Source: Azospirillum sp. (lineage in GTDB: Bacteria > Pseudomonadota > Alphaproteobacteria > Azospirillales > Azospirillaceae). From it: a stretch of DNA of 58,100 bases. The stretch covers positions 1-58,100 of the forward strand of contig JAIXTS010000312.1 of assembly GCA_027483805.1 (NCBI GenBank), written 5' to 3'. The notes under the pieces were generated by a model. That model saw only the letters and a list, made by a program, of their open reading frames with translations. It was not told where the DNA came from and did no database searches. Both the position numbers and the translations under genes were made by a program. Of the stretch, positions 24,932-34,122 are shown one piece after another (position 1 is the first letter of the stretch; every line of letters begins with the position of its first letter).

Positions 24932-25523
24932 GGCAGAACCCCTCCCCCAGTGACAGGACGCAGCCCCGGTCTGTATCAGCCCTAACGGGCACGATGATGG
25001 ACGGCATCTCCCGGCCTGCCGCGACAATGTCCAGGCGGATCATGCGGGGCCAGCGCCTGGGGTCAGGCCAGTCCGCCACCCAGCCCTGGCGCGGATCATC
25101 GCCGCGATAGGACAGGCGGTAGGTGAAATCCCCCTCAGACAGCACCGTCTGATAGCGGGGCTGACCGGCGCGTGTCTGGGCATAAAGCAGGCGGTTGCCG
25201 TCAATGACCAGTTCCGCCACGGCCAGCCCGCCCCGGCCCGGCAGCGGCGCATCGGCCAGCGGGAAGACAAGACGGTCGGCGCGCGCCGTCAGGATATAGG
25301 TTTCCTGACCCGCATCGGTCAGCGGCAGGGCGCGCGACACCTGCCGGCGCAGCACATCGCGGACCAGGGCCAGCTGCTGTGCCCGGTCGGCAATATCGGT
25401 GACGCGGGCCCGCGCCGTGCCCAGGGTGCCCATGGCGGCGGCGGCCACGGTCAGCACCAGACCCAGCACGACAAGGGCCACCATCGCCTCCAGCAGGGTG
25501 AAACCGGCCTGATGCTGTTTCAT
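24915..25523 (-). CDS. gspJ: Type II secretion minor pseudopilin GspJ
   Basis: 202 residues with a very short leader and the motif HQAG|FTLLEAMVAL. A C-terminal beta domain (FTYRLSYRGDD, RWPRMIRLDI) fits GspJ. It forms the pseudopilus tip with GspI and GspK. Its start is coupled to gspI as ATGA. Confidence 0.9.
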   Translation of the reverse strand: MKQHQAGFTLLEAMVALVVLGLVLTVAAAAMGTLGTARARVTDIADRAQQLALVRDVLRRQVSRALPLTDAGQETYILTARADRLVFPLADAPLPGRGGLAVAELVIDGNRLLYAQTRAGQPRYQTVLSEGDFTYRLSYRGDDPRQGWVADWPDPRRWPRMIRLDIVAAGREMPSIIVPVRADTDRGCVLSLGEGFCRDHQP

Positions 25524-25906
25524 GGTGCGGCCACCAGACGCGTGCTGGACAGGTCCAGGATGGGGCCGTCACGGTCGGACACGTCGATACGGACATGATA
25601 GGCGGCCATGCCGCGCGCGGCGGCACCGTCAAAAGGCCCGTCGATGCGCGGCGCCACGGTCAGGGTCCAACGGTAACCGCCGCCTTCGCCGTCATAGCTG
25701 CCGGGCACCAGCCGCCGTTCGACCGAGAGTGCCGCCAGCTGTGCCTCCGCCACGGCCAGCGCCTGGGCCCGCCGATCCACGGCACGGGCCGCGCGGCCAC
25801 CGCCGGACAGAAGACTGTAGGCAGGGGCCAGGACAACGGCCAGCAGCAGCAGGGCCACCATCGCCTCCAGCAGGGTGAAGCCGGCCTGATCGTCACGCCG
25901 CGTCAT
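25520..25906 (-). CDS. gspI: Type II secretion minor pseudopilin GspI
   Basis: 128 residues with the motif DQAG|FTLLEAMVALL followed by ALAVAEAQLAAL, the helix pattern characteristic of GspI. A short beta-rich C-terminus (YRWTLTVAPR) ends the protein. It overlaps gspH by 14 nt and gspJ by 4 nt. Confidence 0.9.
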   Translation of the reverse strand: MTRRDDQAGFTLLEAMVALLLLAVVLAPAYSLLSGGGRAARAVDRRAQALAVAEAQLAALSVERRLVPGSYDGEGGGYRWTLTVAPRIDGPFDGAAARGMAAYHVRIDVSDRDGPILDLSSTRLVAAP

Positions 25907-26324
25907 GGCTCACCCGTCCCGTCAACCAGTCCAGGTGCAGCCGCCGTTCACCGCCGCCCCGGCCCCGCAGGCGGATTTCAGCGCCGCTGCTGCTGCCATC
26001 GGGCAGGAACAGCAGGCGGGCCGTGGTTCCCTGCATCAGGTCCGCATCACCGGTGACAGACAGGCTGTCCGTGGCCGGCAGGTTCGCACCGGGGGCCGTC
26101 AGGTCCAGGGTCAGGATCACCGGCATGCCGGTGCGCACCGCCTGTTCGCGCGCGTCGGTCAGGGCGATGGCCAGCGTCCGCGCATCGGCATCCAGTGCGG
26201 CCCCGCCCAGCCCCAAGCGCGGCGCCACAAGGGCCGTGGCGATGCCCAGCAGCAGCAGGACCACCAGCATTTCCAGCAGTGTGAAGCCGGCCTGCCGCCG
26301 GTGGCGGTCAGAAGGCCAGTTCAT
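25893..26324 (-). CDS. gspH: Type II secretion minor pseudopilin GspH
   Basis: 143 residues with the motif RQAG|FTLLEMLVVLLLLG and the GspH-like DARTLAIALTDAREQAVRTG helix. A C-terminal domain with LLFLPDGSSSGAEIRLRG follows. It overlaps the end of gspF by 17 nt. Confidence 0.9.
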   Translation of the reverse strand: MNWPSDRHRRQAGFTLLEMLVVLLLLGIATALVAPRLGLGGAALDADARTLAIALTDAREQAVRTGMPVILTLDLTAPGANLPATDSLSVTGDADLMQGTTARLLFLPDGSSSGAEIRLRGRGGGERRLHLDWLTGRVSHDAA

Positions 26325-27498
26325 TGATCGACACCAGCGCCATCAGGATGGAAACGACGATACCGCCCACGAACAGGGCCAGCAGCAGGATCAGGGCCGG
26401 TTCCAGCAGGGCCAGGAAACGTTTGATGGCGGTTTCCAGCTTGTCCTCGAACATGGCGGCCAGTTGGTCGGTCACCTCTGCCAGACGTGCCGACTGTTCT
26501 CCCACCCGGATCAGGGTGACGGCCAGGTCCGGCAGGGGGTGACCGGGGGGCAGGCCGGCCGTCAGCGGCTTGCCATCGCGCACAGCGTCGCGCATGGACA
26601 GGGCCGACGCCGACAGCATGCGGTTGCCGGCCATGGCGGCCGACAGTTCCAAGGCGCGCGGCAGTCCCACCCCGGCCCGCAGCAGCACCGACAGGCCCCG
26701 CGCCAGTCGTGCCACCCCCGCCATGGTAACCAGCGGCCCCAGCAGCGGCAGGCGCAGGATCAGGCGGTCGCGCCAGGGTGCCAGAGACGGCCGGCGCAGC
26801 AGCAGCCAGCCGGCCAGTCCCAGGCACAGGATCAAGGCCAGTGCCACGTCGCCCCAATGGATGGTGAAGGCGGACAGGGCCAGCACCAGTTCGGTTGCGG
26901 CTGGCAAGGCGCGCTTGGTGTTGGCGAACAGGGGTGCGAATTGCGGCACCACATAGATCAGAAGAAGGAGCAGGGAGCCGATGGCCACGGCGCAAAGCAC
27001 CGCAGGATAGATCAGGGCCGAGGTGACGGCGCGGGTCACCCGCCGCTGCCGTTCCAGCAGCAGGCAGAGCTGGTCCAGCACCAGATCCAGCGCCCCCGCC
27101 CCTTCCCCGGCGCGGACCATGGCGGCATAAAGCGGGGGAAAGCCGCCCACAGACAGCAGCGCATCACCCAGCCCCGAGCCGTTATGCAGCCGGTCCAGCA
27201 CCCGTTCCAGCCGGGGCAATAGTGCCCGCGGTGCCAGACCGCCGGCCAGCAGCGACAAGGCGCGTTCCAGCGGCAGGCCGGCGCGCAGCAGCAGCAGCAG
27301 TTCACGGGTGGCCAGCAGCAGGTCGTCCGTGGCAGGCCCGCGCGCCGGCAAACGCCGCACCGGCAGCGGCGTGACACGCACGGGATGCCAGCCCTGACCG
27401 CGCAGCCGGTCCAGGATGGCGGCGTCACTGGCGCCTTCCATCCGGCCGCTGTGTTCACCGCCGCTTTGATCCAGGGCGAGGTACGTGAATTCCGGCAT
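26308..27498 (-). CDS. gspF: Type II secretion inner-membrane platform protein GspF
   Basis: A polytopic protein of 396 residues with two tandem T2SSF domains (about 65-190 and 265-390). LLLLLRAGLPLERAL in the first is echoed by LSVLLRAGVGLPRAL in the second. Three strong transmembrane helices are visible, the last close to the C-terminus. It works with the GspE ATPase to assemble the pseudopilus. It follows gspE by 5 nt. Confidence 0.95.
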   Translation of the reverse strand: MPEFTYLALDQSGGEHSGRMEGASDAAILDRLRGQGWHPVRVTPLPVRRLPARGPATDDLLLATRELLLLLRAGLPLERALSLLAGGLAPRALLPRLERVLDRLHNGSGLGDALLSVGGFPPLYAAMVRAGEGAGALDLVLDQLCLLLERQRRVTRAVTSALIYPAVLCAVAIGSLLLLLIYVVPQFAPLFANTKRALPAATELVLALSAFTIHWGDVALALILCLGLAGWLLLRRPSLAPWRDRLILRLPLLGPLVTMAGVARLARGLSVLLRAGVGLPRALELSAAMAGNRMLSASALSMRDAVRDGKPLTAGLPPGHPLPDLAVTLIRVGEQSARLAEVTDQLAAMFEDKLETAIKRFLALLEPALILLLALFVGGIVVSILMALVSINELAF

Positions 27499-27503
27499 GG
27501 GGA

Positions 27504-29192
27504 TCAGTCCCCCGCCCCTGTCACGCGGGCGATTTCGGCAAAACTGGTCTGGCCGGCCAACATGCGGGTCAGGCCGTCGCGACGCAGATTCTGGAAACCG
27601 GCGGCCCGGGCCGCCCCCTCGATCGCGCCGGTGGGGGCACGGTCGATGATCAGGCGGCGCATCGGGTCATCCAGGCGCAGCATCTCAAAAATGCCGGCGC
27701 GACCCGCATAGCCGGTGCCGCCGCAGCGGCCGCAGCCCACAGGTTGCATCAGCAGGGGCCGCGTCCCGCCCGGCGGCAGCAGGTCGGCGTCCCGCAATGC
27801 CGTCATGGCGGCATCATCGGCAGGCCCTTGCTGACGGCAATGCGGGCAAAGCAGACGCACCAGCCGCTGTGCCACCACGCCGCGCAGGGTGGAGGCGATG
27901 AGGAAAGGTTCCACCCCCATTTCCATCAGCCGCGTCACGGCCCCGGCGGCGCTGTTGGTATGCAGGGTGGTCAGGACCAGATGGCCGGTCAGGGCCGCCT
28001 GAACCGCGATATCGGCGGTTTCGGTGTCACGCGTTTCCCCAACCAGGATCACATCCGGGTTCTGGCGCAGCATGGAACGCAGGACGGCGGCGAAATCCAG
28101 GCCGATGGCGGGATGCACCTGTACCTGATTGATCCGCGACATCTGATATTCGACCGGGTCCTCCACGGTCAGCACCTTGCGCGTGGCGGCATCGACCAGA
28201 CGCAGGGCGGCATAGAGCGTGGTGGTCTTGCCGCTGCCCGTGGGGCCGGTCACCAGCACCAGACCATGCGGATTGGCCATCATGCGGCGCAGCGTTCCCT
28301 CATCATCCGGTGACAGGCCCAGGGCCGGCAGTTCGCGCGCGCCGATAGACCCGTCCAGCACACGGATCACCACACTTTCCCCATGCACCGTGGGCAGGGT
28401 GGAGACACGAAGATCGACCGACCGGGCCCCCATGCGGTGGCGCACCCGCCCATCCTGCGGCAGGCGGCGTTCGGCAATATCCAGGCCGGCCAGGATCTTG
28501 ATCCGGCTGATCATGGCGCGGGCCAGCGACAGGGGCGGCGGTGGGCGGTTATGTAATACGCCGTCGATGCGGTAACGCAGGATCAGCGTGTCGGCGAAGG
28601 GTTCGATATGGATGTCCGACGCGCGGGCCTTCACCGCCTCGTCAATCACATGGGCGACCAGCCGGACCACCGGTGCCTCGCTGGCCTGATCCTTCAACCG
28701 GTCAACGGCGTCTTCCTCATGCCCGTGGTGAAGGTCGCCGGCATCGCCGACAATGTTGTCCAGCGTGCTGCGCCCCCCGCCCAGACGGTCCTGAAACAGC
28801 TCCTCCCATTCCGGGACAGGCATAAAACCTAGGCGGACCGGCAAGGAGAGAGCTATTTCTGCCTGCTGACGGATGGCCTCGTCCACCGGGTCGCAGGCGG
28901 CCAGAAGCACACCGTGGGCATCGACCAGCACCGGCAGCAGCCGGTGACGGCGCAGCCAGTCGGGCGACAGCGGGGGCAGCCCGTCGGGCGCGTCCGGCAC
29001 GGTGTCGGAACGCAGCAGCGGCAAGCCATGCCGCCGCGCCAGGAACAGCGCCCGGTCCTGGGGCGTGATCAGGCCGAATTCCAGCAACACAAGGTCCAGC
29101 GGACGGCCATCGGCCTCTGCCGTCGCCTCGGCCCGGCGCAGGTCATCCTCGCTGATGCGCAGTCCCGCCGACAGCATGTCCAATATCGTCAT
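27504..29192 (-). CDS. gspE: Type II secretion ATPase GspE
   Basis: A cytoplasmic hexameric ATPase, 562 residues. The N-terminal GspE_N domain (1-140) binds GspL. The ATPase core shows Walker A GPTGSGKT (316-323), Asp box VEDPVEY (343-349), Walker B VILVGETRD (381-389) and His box LTTLHTN (407-413). The C-module zinc cysteines are Cys449/Cys452 and Cys487/Cys490. All key residues are present, so it should be active. It is the first gene of the minus-strand gsp operon. Confidence 0.96.
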   Translation of the reverse strand: MTILDMLSAGLRISEDDLRRAEATAEADGRPLDLVLLEFGLITPQDRALFLARRHGLPLLRSDTVPDAPDGLPPLSPDWLRRHRLLPVLVDAHGVLLAACDPVDEAIRQQAEIALSLPVRLGFMPVPEWEELFQDRLGGGRSTLDNIVGDAGDLHHGHEEDAVDRLKDQASEAPVVRLVAHVIDEAVKARASDIHIEPFADTLILRYRIDGVLHNRPPPPLSLARAMISRIKILAGLDIAERRLPQDGRVRHRMGARSVDLRVSTLPTVHGESVVIRVLDGSIGARELPALGLSPDDEGTLRRMMANPHGLVLVTGPTGSGKTTTLYAALRLVDAATRKVLTVEDPVEYQMSRINQVQVHPAIGLDFAAVLRSMLRQNPDVILVGETRDTETADIAVQAALTGHLVLTTLHTNSAAGAVTRLMEMGVEPFLIASTLRGVVAQRLVRLLCPHCRQQGPADDAAMTALRDADLLPPGGTRPLLMQPVGCGRCGGTGYAGRAGIFEMLRLDDPMRRLIIDRAPTGAIEGAARAAGFQNLRRDGLTRMLAGQTSFAEIARVTGAGD

Positions 29193-29405
29193 GACCCAAT
29201 ATAACCAGATGCCCGCACGGACAGAGACGACATCAGTATGACTTAATTCAGCAATGAGTTCGCGTCGGTTATCTGACAGAAATGTGACAAATGGACGGGG
29301 AAACTGGGCGATTCTTTACGGATTAATGACAGGGTCAGATAATTCTTGTCTTCGTTACAGCAGGGGCGGCATTTTCGCCGGCGCGTTTTCTCCGCCAGGA
29401 CGACC
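29193..29405. promoter_or_regulatory. Divergent promoter region between gspE and gspD
   Basis: 213 nt without a gene, AT-richer than the flanks at 29225-29350. It must hold the promoters for both arms of the secretion locus. No clear -35/-10 pair or repeat was recognised. The gspD start has CAGGA at a suitable distance. Confidence 0.45.
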
Positions 29406-31520
29406 ATGAAAGCCACATATCCGTTCACTGCCACCACCAGTGCCTTTCTGGCCCTGATGCTGCTGTCCGGCTGTGCGGACAAACCGGCGAGCCCGGCACC
29501 GGGTCTGGATCTGGAAAGGCTGGGCCTGTCGCTGTCGGGCGGCAAGGCACGCACGGCCCCCGCCGCCTCCCCAATGGTCAATGCGCCCACACCCGCCGCC
29601 GTTATTGTAAAGGGCAGCGCGCCGCGCATCGCAGTGACGGCAGACGAATTGTCATTGCCGCCCGGCCCGCCGCTGCATCTGCGGTTCAGTGATGCGCCGC
29701 TGACCGCCGTGGTGGATGCGGTGCTGGGCGACATGCTGGGCCTGCCGCATTCGGTGGACCCGTCCCTTCAGGGGGCGGTCAGCATCGACAGCGGGCGGGC
29801 CCTTTCCCCGCGGGAAGCGGTACGGCTGCTGGAATCGGTACTGGCGGGCCAGGGGGCGTCCATGCTGCGCACCAGCGATGGCGCCATTGCCGTGGTGCCG
29901 GCGGCCGGGGCGGCGCGTACCCTGGGTCTGGCCGCACCGGGCACGCCGGGACAAGCCGTGTCCGTCCTGCCGCTGCGCCATATCCAAGCCGATGTGGCAC
30001 AGGCGCTGGTGGCGCCGCTGGTGAAAAACGGCACGGTCACGGCGGAGCCGCGCCTGGGTCTGCTGCTGGTCAGCGGGCCGGCGGCGGAACGGCTGGCAGC
30101 GGCCGAACTGCTGCGCGGGTTCGATGTGGACTGGATGGCGGGGCGGTCGGTCGGGCTGTTCCCGCTGACCCAGGCGGGACCGGCGCCGGTGGCGCGGGAG
30201 CTGCAGGCCATTCTGGGCCAGGGTGGGGAACAGGGCGATGGATCGCTGCGTGTGCTGCCCGTGGACAGGCTGAATGCCGTGCTGGTCATCGCAGCCGATG
30301 CCGGCACCCTGGATCAGGCGGCGGGCTGGGTACGGCGGCTGGATGGCGGCGGGGCGGACACGCCGCGCCTGCACGTCTTCAGCCTCGCCAATGCCGATGC
30401 CGGCAAGGTGGCGCAATTGCTGAACCGGCTGTTCGGCGGGGCGGTGGGAACCGGCAACGGCCCGGCGGCACCGGGTCGGCCGCTGGCCACATTGTCCACG
30501 CCGCAGGGCAATGCGGCGGGGGCCGGGGGCGACGGTGCTGCGCGCCTGTCCGCCATCGCGGCGGATGCGGGCGGGGCGGCTCCGTCGCGCGATGACGGGG
30601 CCGGTGGCAGTTCCGGCGACGGGGTGCGCATCATCGCCGATCCTGCCAACAACGCCATCCTGGTCCATGCCGATGCCGCCCAGGCGGAAATTGTCGGTGA
30701 GGCGGTGCGCAAGCTGGATGTGGCGCCGTCCCAGGTGCTGATTGAGGCGACGATCGCTGAGGTGACGCTGAACGATCAGCTGCGTTATGGGGTGCAGAGC
30801 TTTTTCCGGGGGGATGGCGGCGATGTGCAGGGCGGCTTCACCCTGAACAACAGCACCAGCAGCCTTCGGCCCACCACACAGGTGCCGGGTTTCAATCTGG
30901 TTTTCTCACAGAATGGTGACCCGCGCGTGGTCCTGTCGGCCCTGGATGCCGTGACGGATGTGCGGGTCGTGTCATCGCCGCAGGTGGTGGTGATGGACAG
31001 CCAGGTGGCGCAGCTGCTGGTCGGTGACCGGGTGCCCATCCTGACGCGGACGGCGCAGTCGGTGGACAATCCCGATGCGCCCATTGTTTCCCAGGTGGAT
31101 TATGTAAATACCGGCGTCATCCTGCGCGTGGTGCCGCGCATCAGCCAGAGCGGCAAGGTGACGATGGAGGTTTATCAGGAAATCTCCAACGTCTCGGGCA
31201 CCCGCAATTCCGGCAACCTGACCCCCACCATCAGCCAGCGACAGATCACATCGAACGTGGCCGTCGATAGCGGCCAGACGGTGGTGCTGGGCGGGTTGAT
31301 ATCGGAGGAACAGCAGGCGGGCCGGGACGGCATCCCCGTCCTGTCCGCCCTGCCCGGCGTCGGCGCCCTGTTCGGTGAAAAAAGAACCAGTTCGGTGCGC
31401 ACCGAACTGGTCGTGTTCATCACGCCGCGCGTCATTCGGGACGAACGGGAGGCCGAAGCGGTGACGGCGGAAATGATCTCCCGCCTCAGATCGATCCAGC
31501 CGCCGCGTCCATCTCCTTGA
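29406..31520 (+). CDS. gspD: Type II secretion secretin GspD with a lipoprotein signal
   Basis: Outer-membrane secretin, 704 residues from ATG 29406. The N-terminus is a lipoprotein signal with lipobox LSGC (Cys23, followed by Ala-Asp). The N0 domain (about 80-155, LHLRFSDAPLTAVVDAVLG), N1-N3 domains with long Gly/Ala-rich linkers (about 360-410), and the secretin C-domain follow. The C-domain shows VRVVSSPQVVVMDSQVAQLLVGD and GLISEEQQAG near the C-terminus. A lipidated secretin can reach the outer membrane without a separate pilotin, and no gspS is seen here. It is divergent from gspE, and its stop lies 35 nt inside the convergent pcaC. Confidence 0.93.
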   Translation: MKATYPFTATTSAFLALMLLSGCADKPASPAPGLDLERLGLSLSGGKARTAPAASPMVNAPTPAAVIVKGSAPRIAVTADELSLPPGPPLHLRFSDAPLTAVVDAVLGDMLGLPHSVDPSLQGAVSIDSGRALSPREAVRLLESVLAGQGASMLRTSDGAIAVVPAAGAARTLGLAAPGTPGQAVSVLPLRHIQADVAQALVAPLVKNGTVTAEPRLGLLLVSGPAAERLAAAELLRGFDVDWMAGRSVGLFPLTQAGPAPVARELQAILGQGGEQGDGSLRVLPVDRLNAVLVIAADAGTLDQAAGWVRRLDGGGADTPRLHVFSLANADAGKVAQLLNRLFGGAVGTGNGPAAPGRPLATLSTPQGNAAGAGGDGAARLSAIAADAGGAAPSRDDGAGGSSGDGVRIIADPANNAILVHADAAQAEIVGEAVRKLDVAPSQVLIEATIAEVTLNDQLRYGVQSFFRGDGGDVQGGFTLNNSTSSLRPTTQVPGFNLVFSQNGDPRVVLSALDAVTDVRVVSSPQVVVMDSQVAQLLVGDRVPILTRTAQSVDNPDAPIVSQVDYVNTGVILRVVPRISQSGKVTMEVYQEISNVSGTRNSGNLTPTISQRQITSNVAVDSGQTVVLGGLISEEQQAGRDGIPVLSALPGVGALFGEKRTSSVRTELVVFITPRVIRDEREAEAVTAEMISRLRSIQPPRPSP

Positions 31521-31881
31521 ACAGGCGTGAGGCGGCGTGGAAGGCGCTGTTGGCTGCCGGCACACCGCAATAGATGGCAGCCTGCAGGATCAGTTCCTTG
31601 ATCGTGTCGCGGGACATGCCATGCGTCACGGCGGCGCGCACATGCATGACAAATTCTTCTTCGCGGTTCAGCGCGATCATCATCGACATGACCATCAGGC
31701 GGCGGGTCGTATGGTCGATGCCGGGCCGCGTCCAGATTTCCCCCCAGGCATAGCGGGTGATCAGGTCCTGGAAGTCGGCGGTGAAGTCGGTGGTGTTGGC
31801 GATGGCACGGTCGACATGCGCATCGCCCAGGACGGAACGTCGGGCCGTGAACCCCCGTTCCTTGCGTTCGGCTTCATCCAT
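31486..31881 (-). CDS. pcaC: 4-carboxymuconolactone decarboxylase
   Basis: A 131-residue all-alpha protein that converts 4-carboxymuconolactone to 3-oxoadipate enol-lactone. The CMD-family features RRLMVMSMMIALNREEEFVMHVRAA and AIYCGVPAANSAFH are present, including the Glu and His of the active site. It is the last gene of the pob-pca operon, 4 nt after pcaD. Its 3-prime end overlaps the convergent gspD coding end by 35 nt. Confidence 0.95.
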   Translation of the reverse strand: MDEAERKERGFTARRSVLGDAHVDRAIANTTDFTADFQDLITRYAWGEIWTRPGIDHTTRRLMVMSMMIALNREEEFVMHVRAAVTHGMSRDTIKELILQAAIYCGVPAANSAFHAASRLFKEMDAAAGSI

Positions 31882-31885
31882 GATC

Positions 31886-32674
31886 TCAATCCTTCAGGAA
31901 GGACAGCAGGGCGGCGGTGAAGGCTTCCGCCTGCTCAATATTCGACAGGTGCGCCGCCTCCAGTTCCACCAGTTTGGCGCCGGGGATCAGGCGGGCCAGT
32001 TCATGGCTTTTGCCGATGGGAGTCGCCGGGTCGTGCCGACCGCCGATCACCAGGGTGGGGACCGGGATGCGCAACAGGGACGCGCGCTGATCCATGTCGC
32101 GTACGGCGGCACAGCAGGCGGTGTAACCTTCGACCGGCGTGGCATGCAGCATGGCGGTGATGGGGGCGATGGCATCGGGATTGCCGGTGCGAAAGCCTTC
32201 AGTGAACCAGCGTTCCACCACACCATTCACGATGGCGCCCATACCCTGCGCCTTCACCAATGCGATGCGGGCATTCCAGGGTTCGGGCGGCGCCATCTCC
32301 GCCGCCGTGTTGCACAGGACCAGGTGGGAGAGGCGCTCGGGCGCGTTGGCGCCCAGCCACTGCCCCACCATTCCGCCCTTGGACAGGCCGGCAAAGCGAA
32401 CCTTGTCGATGCCCAGCACATCCAGCAAGCCGACCGCGTCGCGGCCCAGCAGGTCGATGCTGTAAGGACCGGCGGGGGCGTCGGAAAGGCCGTGCCCCCG
32501 GCTGTCATAACGCAGCACCTGGAAATGCCGGGTCAGCGCGGTCATCTGCGGCGCCCACATGTCCATATTGGTACCCAGCGAGTTGGACAGAAGCAGAACC
32601 GGCGCCCCCTGCGGCCCGTCCAGACGCCAATGCAGGCGGCATCCGTCGGCCAGGGTCACAAACTCGCCCATCAA
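31886..32674 (-). CDS. pcaD: 3-oxoadipate enol-lactonase
   Basis: A 262-residue alpha/beta hydrolase. The nucleophile elbow GLSKGGMVG (Ser about 96), YDSRGHGLSDAP, the catalytic Asp in GRHDPATP and a C-terminal His (AAHLSNIEQ) complete the triad. It hydrolyses enol-lactone to 3-oxoadipate. ATGA-coupled to pcaB. Confidence 0.93.
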   Translation of the reverse strand: MMGEFVTLADGCRLHWRLDGPQGAPVLLLSNSLGTNMDMWAPQMTALTRHFQVLRYDSRGHGLSDAPAGPYSIDLLGRDAVGLLDVLGIDKVRFAGLSKGGMVGQWLGANAPERLSHLVLCNTAAEMAPPEPWNARIALVKAQGMGAIVNGVVERWFTEGFRTGNPDAIAPITAMLHATPVEGYTACCAAVRDMDQRASLLRIPVPTLVIGGRHDPATPIGKSHELARLIPGAKLVELEAAHLSNIEQAEAFTAALLSFLKD

Positions 32675-34023
32675 TTCATCTCCCGCTGATAAGTGGTCAG
32701 CACGGCGGACACGAAGTCTGTGGCCGCGCCCAGGTAACTTTCCGGCTGCATCAGGGCTGCCAGCCGTTCACGCGGCAGCCAGGTGATGATGGCGGCATCG
32801 GTGGCCAGTTCCTCCAGCAGCCCATGGCCGGCGGCCACGGCGCGCTTGCAGGCGGCCTCCACGATCTTGGCCGCGTCATGCCTGCCCGATGCCTCGGCCA
32901 GGGCCTGCGTCACGGCCTCCGCCATCATCAAACCGTCGGTCAGGTCCAGGTTGGCGCGCATGCGGGCGGGGTCCAGTTCCAGGCCGGACAAGGTGTCGGC
33001 CATATGGGCCATGGCGCCGGAGGTCAGCGCGAACAGGTCGGCGAGCGTCAGCCATTCGGCATGCCAGCCGCCGACCCCGCGCTCCTGTTCCTGCACCATG
33101 GCGGTCAGCAGCGTGGCGACCAGACCGGGGGCACGGGCGGCGGCCGACAGGGCGATGGTGGTGCCCACGGGGTTGCGCTTGTGCGGCATGGCGGACGATC
33201 CGCCCTTGCCAGCCGCCGCCGGCTCAAACACCTCCGCCACCTCGGTCGACATCAGATGTGCAATATCGCGGGCGATTTTGCCCAGGCTGCCGGTCAGCAG
33301 GCCGAGCGCGGCACCCAGATCGGCGATACGGTCGCGCTGGCTGTGCCAGGGTGTGTCGGGCAGGGTCAGCGACAGGTCGGTGGCCAGGGCGCGGGCCACT
33401 GCCACCCCTTGGCTGCCCTGGCTGGCCAGCGTGCCGGCGGCCCCGCCGAATTGCAGGGTTTCCGCTGCCTTGCCGGCATCCAACAACCGGGTGCGGACCC
33501 GCAGCAGCAGGGATAGCCATCCCGCCGCCTTCAGCCCGAAAGTGGTGGGCAGCGCCTGCTGCCACAGGGTGCGGCCGGCCATGGGGGTGCGGGCATGGCG
33601 GCGTGACAGGTCGGCCAGGGCATGGATGGCGCGGTCCAGGTCAGTGCGCAGCAGCGCCACGGCGTGACGGGCGCGCAGGACAAAGCCGGTATCAATGATA
33701 TCCTGGCTGGTGGCGCCACGATGTACATGCCGGGCGGCGGTGGGGTCGTTCTCCGCCACCTTGGCCGTCAGCGCCTTGACCACCGGGATGGCGGGATTGC
33801 CGGCCAGTGCCGTGGCGCGGCCCAGTTCCGCCATGTCGTAAAGGTCGGGGTCGCAGGCCGCCTGGATGGGGGCGAGCGCTGCGGTCGGCACCATGCCGAT
33901 GCCGGCCTGCGCGCGGGCCAGAGCTGCTTCCACCTGCAGCATGGCCCCCAGCACAGCCCGGTCATCGAACAGGGCCGCCATCGCTTGTGTCTGGAACAGC
34001 GGTGTGAACAGGGCGGAGGTCAT
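32671..34023 (-). CDS. pcaB: 3-carboxy-cis,cis-muconate cycloisomerase
   Basis: A 450-residue member of the fumarase/aspartase superfamily. The signature GGSSAMPHKRNPV holds the mobile-loop catalytic Ser, and VHRGATSQDIIDTG is the second conserved region. It converts 3-carboxymuconate to 4-carboxymuconolactone. It follows pcaG after a 99-nt gap containing a long hairpin. Confidence 0.95.
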   Translation of the reverse strand: MTSALFTPLFQTQAMAALFDDRAVLGAMLQVEAALARAQAGIGMVPTAALAPIQAACDPDLYDMAELGRATALAGNPAIPVVKALTAKVAENDPTAARHVHRGATSQDIIDTGFVLRARHAVALLRTDLDRAIHALADLSRRHARTPMAGRTLWQQALPTTFGLKAAGWLSLLLRVRTRLLDAGKAAETLQFGGAAGTLASQGSQGVAVARALATDLSLTLPDTPWHSQRDRIADLGAALGLLTGSLGKIARDIAHLMSTEVAEVFEPAAAGKGGSSAMPHKRNPVGTTIALSAAARAPGLVATLLTAMVQEQERGVGGWHAEWLTLADLFALTSGAMAHMADTLSGLELDPARMRANLDLTDGLMMAEAVTQALAEASGRHDAAKIVEAACKRAVAAGHGLLEELATDAAIITWLPRERLAALMQPESYLGAATDFVSAVLTTYQREMN

Positions 34024-34063
34024 GACGCGGCCGGGCTCGGTGGGGGCAAGTTTTCACACTAGC

Positions 34064-34102
34064 CCTTTCCGTGATCCCGGCGAAGCCGGGATCACGGAAA
34101 GG
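34064..34102. repeat. Long perfect palindrome (REP-like) between pcaG and pcaB
   Basis: An 18-bp perfect stem, CCTTTCCGTGATCCCGGC / GCCGGGATCACGGAAAGG, is separated by GAA. The core GATCCCGGCGAA-GCCGGGATC resembles dispersed palindromic units of Alphaproteobacteria. Inside the operon it could stabilise the upstream message or lower expression of pcaBDC. There is no U tract. Confidence 0.8.
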
Positions 34103-34122
34103 ATCAGGAACGGAGAAGATGC

